Shown: positions 7,421 to 12,384 of the stretch, one piece after another
Layout of the letters: every line of letters starts with the position of its first letter
Numbering within the stretch: position 1 is the first letter of the stretch
Assembly: GCA_019116185.1 (NCBI GenBank)
Contig: DXCD01000160.1
Coordinates: forward strand, 1-12,384
Reading direction: 5' to 3'
DNA: 12,384 nt
Source: Candidatus Mediterraneibacter stercorigallinarum
Lineage (GTDB): Bacteria > Bacillota > Clostridia > Lachnospirales > Lachnospiraceae
Translations under genes and position numbers: made by a program
The notes under the pieces: generated by a model
What the model saw: the letters and a program-made list of their open reading frames with translations, nothing else
Databases searched by the model: none
Told to the model about the DNA's origin: nothing

Positions 7421-8140
7421 CTATCCCTTCGTCCATACATGGACCACATCTGTTCCCGGACTGCACAGCTCGATCTGTGTCTGGTCGGCATTCAGCGTGT
7501 AAGCAAATTCCAGGGAGCCTCCCGGTACTACCAGATTCAGAAGGAGGGTGCCCTCGGAATTCTGCACCGCGCTGTACGTACCTTCTGTGTCTCCATCAGA
7601 ACCTTTGATCGTCAGCTTATTATCATCTTCAAATACATATTGGTTTCCGCTTGCATCCGACCACTCGCCCAGTATCCCTTTTGCACGCTCGTCCGTCATT
7701 TGCAGAATTTCCAGATCAGCCGGAACTAAACGGATGTCTTCTCCTCCATTCAGAGAAGCGAGATCAAGCCCATAGCCCGTGTAGTCAGATTCGATTGCAT
7801 ACAGTTCTGTTTTTTCTGAATCATCAAGGGTAATTTCCAGTGTAATGTTATTATCCTCGTCGAATCCGCACTCAAATGTAAAAGGAGCCTCATTCTTGAT
7901 CCCCGTACCGTCAGCATTCATCGTATAGACGTCGCTTCCGCCATCTACGTTCCATGTTTTAATCAGCAGATTTTTCACCGCCTCGCTCGGTGCGATGAGA
8001 CCCTGTTCTCCGCCCTCTTCCATCTCCTGCGCATACTTGTCCACTTCGTCGGTTGTAGATTTTGCAGGTTTATCCTCGCCGCTGCATCCTGCCAGACAAA
8101 ATACCGCGGCAAATACTATTACTAAAAATTTCTTCTTCAT
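7421..8140 (-). CDS. Small lipoprotein, unknown function
   Basis: I place the start at 8140, giving 239 residues: MKKKFLVIVFAAVFCLAGC, a textbook lipoprotein signal with acylated C19. GGAG lies ten bases upstream. The frame is open further upstream, but that part runs into the terminator and the tRNA-Ala gene, lacks an RBS and would bury the signal peptide; an ATG at 8161 also lacks an RBS. After an acidic linker (about 20-45) the mature protein seems to hold two similar beta-rich modules: KTWNVDGGSDVYTMNADGTG near residues 61-80, and GEWSDASGNQYVFEDDNKLT near 157-176. Each starts with a G/K-x-W motif followed by strand-forming repeats, reminiscent of lipocalin-like domains of clostridial lipoproteins. 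It should sit on the outer face of the membrane. It is bounded by the tRNA terminator upstream and its own terminator downstream, so it is monocistronic. Confidence 0.82.
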   Translation of the reverse strand: MKKKFLVIVFAAVFCLAGCSGEDKPAKSTTDEVDKYAQEMEEGGEQGLIAPSEAVKNLLIKTWNVDGGSDVYTMNADGTGIKNEAPFTFECGFDEDNNITLEITLDDSEKTELYAIESDYTGYGLDLASLNGGEDIRLVPADLEILQMTDERAKGILGEWSDASGNQYVFEDDNKLTIKGSDGDTEGTYSAVQNSEGTLLLNLVVPGGSLEFAYTLNADQTQIELCSPGTDVVHVWTKG

Positions 8141-8178
8141 TGCTGCCCATCTCCAATGCATAATTATATTCTTTTCTA

Positions 8179-8207
8179 ATTCTACACCATTCTGAATGAA
8201 GCGTAAA
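8179..8207 (-). promoter_or_regulatory. Candidate promoter of the small lipoprotein gene
   Basis: On the minus strand TTTACG (8202-8207), a 17-base spacer and TAGAAT (8179-8184) lie about 40 bases before the ATG at 8140 and just after the tRNA terminator. The -35 matches 4 of 6 and the -10 matches 5 of 6 bases. A perfect TATAAT occurs closer to the gene but has no usable -35. Confidence 0.42.
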
Positions 8208-8226
8208 TCAAAACTGCATGTAAACA

Positions 8227-8284
8227 AAAAGATGGAGAAGAATCTCTTCTTAAGCAAGCATAAGCAGATTCTTCTCCATCTTTT
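8227..8284 (-). terminator. Terminator of the tRNA-Ala gene, 19-bp perfect stem
   Basis: The arms AAAAGATGGAGAAGAATCT (8227-8245 on the plus strand) and 8266-8284 are perfect inverted repeats of 19 bases around a 20-base loop. On the minus strand the stem is followed by TTTTTGTTTA, the expected U-tract. It begins 22 bases after the tRNA 3' end. A-runs on the other side make it potentially bidirectional. Confidence 0.85.
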
Positions 8285-8306
8285 ATTACAGCGCTCATTA
8301 CTGAAA

Positions 8307-8379
8307 TGGAGAATACGAGAGTCGAACTCGTGACCTCCTGCTTGCAAGGCAGGCGCTCTCCCAACTGAGCTAATCCCCC
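8307..8379 (-). tRNA. tRNA-Ala (anticodon UGC)
   Basis: The 73-base cloverleaf reads GGGGGAT ... ATTCTCC plus discriminator A. The acceptor stem pairs fully and contains the G3-U70 wobble that identifies alanine tRNAs. The D arm (GCTC...GAGC) has AGTTGGGA in the loop. The anticodon stem is CTGCC/GGCAG with loop TTGCAAG-type sequence and anticodon TGC. The T arm ACGAG/CTCGT has loop TTCGACT. The 3' CCA is not encoded (the next bases are TTT), so it must be added by the CCA-adding enzyme. The gene stands alone with its own promoter (8403-8431) and terminator (8227-8284), and lies 74 bases after the CvpA-family gene. Confidence 0.96.
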
Positions 8380-8384
8380 ATAAT

Positions 8385-8424
8385 GTTCCCGAGAACTTCT
8401 ATACGATACCATATTCCCGGGAAC
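8385..8424 (-). repeat. Inverted repeat surrounding the tRNA promoter -10
   Basis: The minus strand holds GTTCCCGGGAA (8414-8424) and TTCTCGGGAAC (8385-8395), which pair over 11 positions (one G-U) around an 18-base loop that contains the -10 box and start site. Each arm is itself nearly palindromic (TTCCCGGGAA; GTTCTCGGGAAC). In read-through RNA from the CvpA-family gene the full hairpin could form; in RNA started at the tRNA promoter only the second arm is present. No T-run follows. Confidence 0.6.
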
Positions 8425-8431
8425 CTGTCAA
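8403..8431 (-). promoter_or_regulatory. Promoter of the tRNA-Ala gene
   Basis: On the minus strand a perfect TTGACA (8426-8431), a 17-base spacer and TATCGT (8403-8408, 4 of 6) place the start site near 8396, about 17 bases before the mature tRNA. The spacer contains the palindrome TTCCCGGGAA. A strong -35 with ideal spacing suits a stable-RNA gene. Confidence 0.75.
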
Positions 8432-8453
8432 CACTTTTTTATTCATAAATCCC

Positions 8454-9272
8454 TTAAAATCCGAGAAGGCGAAGCATCAGCGGATTTGTTTCATACAGGA
8501 ACCGGAGAATCGCGCTCTGTTCCACCATTTCAAAACATGCCTGGCCTGCCTGTGTTGTATATACAAGCGTCATAACCAGGAAGCCGATCCACACGATCAC
8601 AAGCGCCAGCACCAGTCCCAGCACACCGCCCGCGATATGGTTGACCAGCCCGAGCACAGGCAGCTCTCCGATGATATTTACCGCGAACATCAGCGCCTTT
8701 ACAATAATGATCGCCAGCAGGAAGGTCACCAGGAAGGATACCAACTGAAGCACCAGCCGCGAAATATAAGCTGCCACATATTCAGGGAAACTCTCCACGC
8801 CCAGCTCGCTGTAAATCGTACTATTGTTGTTCTCCATAAGCTGGTCTTTCAGAAACTGCGGCATGGATGCATTTTCGATCTCGTGGATCTGTGTATCCTT
8901 GGGAATCTCGCCGATCACATCCAGAACATCCTGAGCTGTGATCCCCAGCCGTTCCCAGTCCAGCTCATTCAGGTTCTCCAGCTGCTCCGGGCTGAGATCT
9001 TCCAGCGGCGTCCCGCTCAGGTCGATCTGTGCAAGCTGGTCTGTCGGAATTTCAGGCATAAATGTCTCTACGATCTTTTCTTCAATAAAATCATCCACAG
9101 GCGTGAAATCTGCCAGTGCATCCGCAACATACGGCGAAAGCAGCAGCACGATCACAAGTGTCAGGACCGTCGAAAGGAGCGAGATTCCCAGTTTGAGGAA
9201 TCCTCTCATGTATCCTACTGCAATGCAGACAAGAAAAATTGTTGCAACAATGATCAAAAGCCAGTTATTCAT
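8454..9272 (-). CDS. CvpA-family membrane protein with enlarged loop
   Basis: This 272-residue protein has the CvpA (colicin V production) pattern of four membrane helices, at about 3-20, 26-48, 172-196 and 208-236. The typical YMRGFLK (21-27) after helix 1 and the Gly-rich GLVNHIAGGVLGLVLALVIV (208-227) before and in helix 4 support the family. Ordinary CvpA proteins are roughly 160-180 residues; here the segment between helices 2 and 3 is about 120 residues, acidic and mostly helical (repeats such as EDLSPEQLENLNEL), and probably outside the cell. The biochemical role of CvpA proteins is not established, although they are tied to envelope homeostasis. The RBS AGGAG overlaps the TAG stop of the preceding DUF5711 gene, so translation is coupled. 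It is the last gene of a three-gene envelope cluster; no T-tailed terminator follows before the tRNA-Ala promoter. Confidence 0.88.
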   Translation of the reverse strand: MNNWLLIIVATIFLVCIAVGYMRGFLKLGISLLSTVLTLVIVLLLSPYVADALADFTPVDDFIEEKIVETFMPEIPTDQLAQIDLSGTPLEDLSPEQLENLNELDWERLGITAQDVLDVIGEIPKDTQIHEIENASMPQFLKDQLMENNNSTIYSELGVESFPEYVAAYISRLVLQLVSFLVTFLLAIIIVKALMFAVNIIGELPVLGLVNHIAGGVLGLVLALVIVWIGFLVMTLVYTTQAGQACFEMVEQSAILRFLYETNPLMLRLLGF

Positions 9273-9283
9273 AACCTCTCCTA
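9273..9283 (-). promoter_or_regulatory. Coupling RBS between the DUF5711 and CvpA genes
   Basis: The minus strand reads TAGGAGAGGTTATG: the TAG stop of the DUF5711 gene is part of the AGGAG ribosome binding site (9278-9282), five bases before the CvpA-family ATG. This layout indicates translational coupling and fixes the start. Confidence 0.8.
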
Positions 9284-10477
9284 TTTCGTCAGATAAATCA
9301 CGCGCAATTCATCGACGCTCATCATATAGTATCTGTTTATTCCCGGTGCCTGGAAGATCTCAAGCGCTTCAACATTGAGATCCCCCTCAAATTTCACGAT
9401 GCCGGAAGCTGTTATAATGCAGCATCTGCTGCCATCGAACATGATCACTTCGCTCCCGTCGATCTTTACATTGCTGTACTTGCCGGAAATTTCCCTGCTG
9501 AGGACCTGCTCGCCCAGCCGGCTGTACAGACGCAGCTCATACCCTGATTTCTCTTGGTTCAGAAGAATAAACCCGATATACCTGTCCGAATGAAAGACGC
9601 TCTGTATCTCCTGATCCAGCGTGATCTCCTTTTGCTTTTCCGGCACTTCTTTTCCTCTGTATATTACGAACCGGTCGTCTCCGACTACAATAGAACGGTC
9701 ATCCCCCATAAAGAAAATCTCCGCCATTACCGTGTTATCATACTCTTCTGACATGACAATATTGTCTGTCCTCTCCTGCCCGGTCTCTCCGAAATTATAA
9801 TAGATGACCCTGGATTTTATAGCTGTGCCTTCTGTATACAGATAGGAGACTGCCAGCATATTTCCGTCGTCTGACATTTCCAGGGCTACCGGGTATCCCG
9901 TAGTGCTCACAGTCACCTGCTGCTCTACGAGGATATTCCCCGTAGCGTCATAGGAAATGATCTGTGGAGAATTCTCGTTTCGCAGGATCGCAGAGACGAT
10001 CCCCTGGTCTGAAATGGCAATCTTCTCAATCGGAAGCGTGGTCTCTATCTCCCCTTTGAGTCCTTCCCTGGTGAATACGAGAATGCTGTTCCCCCCATTA
10101 TCTGCCACGGCAAAAGCATTATCCTTGACACAAATAGTCGGATTTTGCAGCTGTGTCGGCTGTATCCATTGTTCTTCGTTTTTCCTGTTCAGAAAAACGA
10201 CCCCGTCTCTATTGTAACGTACAATTCCGTCTGCAAACTGCGCGTAGCTGCTTGTATCTGATATATCAATCGGGTACTCTGCCGCTGTACGCGCTCTTGC
10301 ATACGTCTGATTGTCCAGCAGAAGATATGTACCACACACGGCGAGGGATATAAGGATCAGCAGCGTCAGCACTCTCCTTATTTTCGCAAGGCGGACTTTC
10401 CTGATTTTGTGCTTAATCTCACTCAGATCCTCCGGGGCCGTTAAGATCTTGAAAGATGTTTTTTTCTTTTGCGCCAT
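9281..10477 (-). CDS. DUF5711-family membrane-anchored protein
   Basis: This 398-residue protein has a basic cytoplasmic tail (about 1-35, rich in Lys/Arg), one membrane helix (about 36-54) and a large extracellular domain. The domain consists of repeated four-strand-like blocks with turns such as YNRDGVVFLNRKNEE, DNGGNSILVFTREG, SYDATGNILVEQQ and SDDGNMLAVSYLY, which suggests a beta-propeller of about six blades. The whole fits the DUF5711 family common in Lachnospiraceae; its function is not known to me. AAGGGGAG lies five bases upstream of ATG. It follows the LysM gene after 51 bases and is coupled to the CvpA-family gene downstream, so the three probably act together at the membrane or wall. 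No catalytic motif is apparent; a scaffold or binding role is inferred from the propeller-like repeats. Confidence 0.85.
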   Translation of the reverse strand: MAQKKKTSFKILTAPEDLSEIKHKIRKVRLAKIRRVLTLLILISLAVCGTYLLLDNQTYARARTAAEYPIDISDTSSYAQFADGIVRYNRDGVVFLNRKNEEQWIQPTQLQNPTICVKDNAFAVADNGGNSILVFTREGLKGEIETTLPIEKIAISDQGIVSAILRNENSPQIISYDATGNILVEQQVTVSTTGYPVALEMSDDGNMLAVSYLYTEGTAIKSRVIYYNFGETGQERTDNIVMSEEYDNTVMAEIFFMGDDRSIVVGDDRFVIYRGKEVPEKQKEITLDQEIQSVFHSDRYIGFILLNQEKSGYELRLYSRLGEQVLSREISGKYSNVKIDGSEVIMFDGSRCCIITASGIVKFEGDLNVEALEIFQAPGINRYYMMSVDELRVIYLTK

Positions 10478-10528
10478 GTAACTCCCCTTATTTCTGGTCT
10501 TATTTTTCTTGTTGAGTATATCATGATT

Positions 10529-11755
10529 TTACGGTAATAGCAATTTTTGTCCTACATAAATCAGATTCCCGTCCGTAATCCCGTTCATTTTGCAGATCGC
10601 GTCCACGTGTGTCACATCACCGTACATTTTCCGGCTTATAATGGCAAGGGTATCGCCTTCTTCTACGATATATACACCATCGCTGCCGTTTCCTTCTGTC
10701 ACTGTCAGGGCCTGTCCGTCTGCCGTCCCGCCTGCCGCGGCATCGCTTCCCGGTGTTTCGGATGTCTCGGGCCCTGCACTATCTCCGGCCCCTGCGTCTG
10801 CATCCTGGCCTGTTCCGTTATCCCCTGCTGCCACGGTCCCGTCTGCGCCCGGATTGTCACTGTCTTCTTTCGTGTCATCTGATCCCGCCTTTTGTTCCGC
10901 CCCGGCTTGTCCGTCTCCGGTCTGCTCCTCTGTCACCGCGGTCACTGATCCGCTGGTCTCCTGCGTCTCTGCGGTATCCGTTGTCCCTGCCAGTGTATCC
11001 AGGGTGCTCTGCACTGATTTCATCCGGTCAAAGCTGTTGATCATGGACACGCCCATTACAATCAGAACCAGCACCAGGCACGCGCTCACAGCGTACATCA
11101 GGCCCCCTGCCCTTCTGCTTTTTTGACGCTCCCCCCGTTTTCTAACCATATCACGAAAGTCCTTCGCAGCTCTGTCTTCAACAGTCTCCGTGGGAAATAC
11201 CCCATTTTTTTTTCGCGTGGAGATCATATAGTTCTGCATACACGGATTCTTCTCATAATACGTGTAATGTCCTCCAATCTCCATCAGATCATTCATTTTA
11301 TGCACATAATAGGTCTCGTCCTTCTCCACAGGGTCTTTCATGATAAAGACCGTGTTTTTCTTGGGGAAGGATTTCTTGTGGAGCTTGACAGTGGAAGCCT
11401 CCGGGATGAGCGGGACACCCGGATGCGCCACGAACCATCCCAGCATCTCCCCTTCCTCAAAATACTGTTTGCAGTCCTCGTAAGCCCGTTTCCACGTGTT
11501 TTCATCAATCACATACTCACTCCCTGACAGCTTCAGGTCATGCATCTGGATCGCCCCATATATGTATACGTACTCTTCATCCTCTCCCGGCTGGATATCC
11601 CCCACAAGAAAGGCGCCCATAGGTCCTTTTCCCGCCTTTTCGCATTTTTCACACAACTGCGCAAAAAAGGTATCTACATAATCCTCCACATAAATCTTGG
11701 GACTGTCGCTCACATTTCCAATCTGTCTGACATTTTTAGGTAACTGTCTTTCCAT
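10529..11755 (-). CDS. MPN-like/transmembrane/LysM cell-wall-binding protein
   Basis: This 408-residue protein has three parts. Residues about 20-180 form a cytoplasmic domain with MGAFLVGDI (46-54), MLGWFVAHPGVP (104-115) and TVFIMKDPV (135-143). The order and spacing recall JAB/MPN (JAMM) domains (G-L-L-G, GWYHSHP, V-x-L-V-x-DP), but the first His is Val109 and the following S-x-x-D is missing, so it is unlikely to bind zinc or cleave isopeptide bonds. After a basic stretch (KRGERQKSRR, 206-215) comes one membrane helix (about 218-238), then a low-complexity Gly/Ala/Asp/Thr/Glu linker (about 255-358). A C-terminal LysM domain (YIVEEGDTLAIISRKMYGD, 362-380, to the end) should bind peptidoglycan. 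The topology is N-in, LysM-out. AGGAGG lies ten bases before ATG. It heads the cluster with the DUF5711 and CvpA genes. The LysM assignment is firm; the MPN likeness is my reading of motifs. Confidence 0.88.
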   Translation of the reverse strand: MERQLPKNVRQIGNVSDSPKIYVEDYVDTFFAQLCEKCEKAGKGPMGAFLVGDIQPGEDEEYVYIYGAIQMHDLKLSGSEYVIDENTWKRAYEDCKQYFEEGEMLGWFVAHPGVPLIPEASTVKLHKKSFPKKNTVFIMKDPVEKDETYYVHKMNDLMEIGGHYTYYEKNPCMQNYMISTRKKNGVFPTETVEDRAAKDFRDMVRKRGERQKSRRAGGLMYAVSACLVLVLIVMGVSMINSFDRMKSVQSTLDTLAGTTDTAETQETSGSVTAVTEEQTGDGQAGAEQKAGSDDTKEDSDNPGADGTVAAGDNGTGQDADAGAGDSAGPETSETPGSDAAAGGTADGQALTVTEGNGSDGVYIVEEGDTLAIISRKMYGDVTHVDAICKMNGITDGNLIYVGQKLLLP

Positions 11756-11825
11756 TTATACTCATCCTCCTGACAAAATAATGTTTTCCCGGCGTCTTAA
11801 TGAGGATAGCACACAGAAAAGGACG

Positions 11826-11834
11826 ATTTTATCA
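11826..11834 (-). promoter_or_regulatory. Candidate extended -10 for the LysM-DUF5711-CvpA cluster
   Basis: The minus strand has TGATAAAAT, an extended -10 (TGn plus TAAAAT, 5 of 6), about 70 bases before the LysM-gene ATG and just after the RAYT repeat. No good -35 is visible; the T-rich tail of the repeat (TTTTGTCG) is too far upstream. A second extended -10-like site, TGCTATCCT, occurs nearer the gene. Tentative. Confidence 0.3.
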
Positions 11835-11857
11835 GTTATTGTCAGACGAATTCGACA

Positions 11858-11895
11858 AAAGGGGTCAGACCCCTTTCAGGAGGGGTCAGGCCCCT
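11858..11895 (-). repeat. Tandem REP-like palindromes at the RAYT 3' end
   Basis: Two hairpins lie 21 bases apart. Hairpin 1 is AAAGGGGT (11858-11865)/ACCCCTTT (11869-11876), perfect with loop CAG. Hairpin 2 is AGGGGT (11881-11886)/GCCCCT (11890-11895), with one G-U and loop CAG. GGGGTCAG-type palindromes next to a RAYT transposase gene are the expected target or partner repeats of that family. Hairpin 2 contains the transposase stop codon. On the minus strand hairpin 1 is followed by TTTTGTCG, so it may also terminate the transposase transcript. Confidence 0.8.
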
Positions 11896-12384
11896 TTTGC
11901 CAATATCATCAGAAAATTCTCTATTTTTAGTTCCGGCAGCCCTGTCTCATTTTTGCAGAACTCCACTGCCCTATTCCGCATATATGGAATACTATTCAGC
12001 AGTTTAAAGCTTTTTATATTATTCTCATTCGTATATATCTCCAGCTGTTGTTTCACTCTGAGGAAATCGTATTCCTCTTTTTCTTCTTTAATATCGATAA
12101 ATTCCTGATTATCAAAAAGATCATGAAAGTCCAAAAACTCTCTTTTATTTCTGAATCTTTGCTTCAAAAGTGAAAACACTTCTCCTGATATGCAGCCTTT
12201 TGTCTTTTTTTCGCTGTCATCCATTGTTCTCATATACTCTTCTGCACTGCTGAAGGGGTAGTCCAGTATTGAAGATACCATATATGCTTTTACCGGATTA
12301 TTATGTATATATCGGATACAACTGAATAGATACCCCTCTGTCTCAACTGTACTGCTGAAAAATCGCCCCTGGAAAACATGCCCG
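11886..12384 (-). CDS. RAYT/IS200-like Y1 transposase, 5' end outside window
   Basis: The frame is open from the window edge to a TGA at 11886, giving 165 visible residues; an internal Met at 12281 is not the real start. The visible part begins GHVFQGRFFSSTVETEGYL and continues with RYIHNNPVKAYMV and YPFSSAEEY, the conserved block of REP-associated tyrosine transposases (VFQGR, YIH-NPV-, SSxxxY). The N-terminal HUH nuclease motif should lie beyond 12384. The C-terminal region (about the last 110 residues) is Lys/Glu-rich and ends with a possible helix-turn-helix (NRAVEFCKNETGLPELKIEN). The gene is AT-rich (hand count 12001-12180: 52 G/C of 180) against G+C-richer neighbours, suggesting transfer. 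Its last codons and stop lie in the REP-like repeat at 11858-11895. RAYT genes are usually single-copy domesticated transposases rather than active insertion sequences; which applies here cannot be told from this window. Confidence 0.87.
   Translation of the reverse strand, partial: GHVFQGRFFSSTVETEGYLFSCIRYIHNNPVKAYMVSSILDYPFSSAEEYMRTMDDSEKKTKGCISGEVFSLLKQRFRNKREFLDFHDLFDNQEFIDIKEEKEEYDFLRVKQQLEIYTNENNIKSFKLLNSIPYMRNRAVEFCKNETGLPELKIENFLMILAKGA

Noticed and set aside
8141..8347. The 69-codon N-terminal extension of the small lipoprotein frame
   Set aside because: It overlaps the tRNA and its terminator, has no RBS and would bury the lipoprotein signal peptide; the ATG at 8140 is preferred.
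8182..8412. A 76-codon minus-strand frame with a GGLAQLGERLPCKQEV-type peptide
   Set aside because: This peptide is the translated tRNA-Ala gene, a well-known artefact; the DNA folds as a complete cloverleaf with G3-U70.
10590..11126. A 178-codon Pro/Ser/Ala-rich plus-strand frame
   Set aside because: It is antisense to the low-complexity Gly/Ala/Asp linker of the LysM protein; its composition is explained by that linker.
11858..11895. CRISPR-like repeat pair
   Set aside because: There are only two 21-base units, directly adjacent without spacers, and palindromic; RAYT-associated repeats explain them better.

Overview
The window looks like ordinary chromosome of a Gram-positive, gut-type Clostridia, most likely Lachnospiraceae. 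This rests on strong AGGAGG-type ribosome binding sites, several lipoproteins with MKK-type signal peptides and clean lipoboxes, a DUF5711/CvpA/LysM envelope cluster and a free-standing aconitase-like hydratase. The assignment is inference from gene content and style; no species is claimed. Every gene I accept lies on the minus strand, so transcription runs from high to low coordinates. Read that way, the layout is as follows.

(1) 12384-11858: the 3' part of a REP-associated (RAYT/IS200-like Y1) transposase, cut by the window edge. It is AT-rich and ends inside a tandem pair of GGGGTCAG-type palindromes.

(2) 11755-8454: a three-gene envelope cluster. The first gene encodes a membrane-anchored LysM protein whose cytoplasmic domain resembles a degenerate JAB/MPN domain. 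The second is a DUF5711 protein with one N-terminal membrane helix and a probable beta-propeller outside. The third is a CvpA-family membrane protein with an enlarged central loop. The last two are translationally coupled.

(3) 8431-8227: a monocistronic tRNA-Ala(UGC) with its own sigma-A-type promoter and a long terminator. The promoter is embedded in an inverted repeat.

(4) 8207-7353: a small lipoprotein gene with a strong terminator, followed by (7253-6044) a DUF3810 membrane protein carrying a HELSH metallopeptidase-like motif and preceded by a good promoter.

(5) 5980-2434: a sigma-A-type promoter, a large lipoprotein, a zinc-ribbon/four-helix membrane protein and an AbiH-family protein (abortive-infection phage defence). 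These may form one operon; the last two genes are 9 bp apart.

(6) 2419-69: an aconitase-superfamily hydratase of the YbhJ type, probably with its own promoter.

The candidates for less-described biology are the MPN-like/LysM + DUF5711 + CvpA envelope module, the pairing of AbiH with a zinc-ribbon membrane protein, and the RAYT gene whose own repeat supplies its stop codon. Most of the rest is ordinary housekeeping and envelope biology. No CRISPR array, rRNA, replication origin, riboswitch or intact insertion sequence was seen. No gene-free stretch exceeds 300 bases; the longest (7142-7420, 279 bases) holds a terminator, a promoter and a structured leader.
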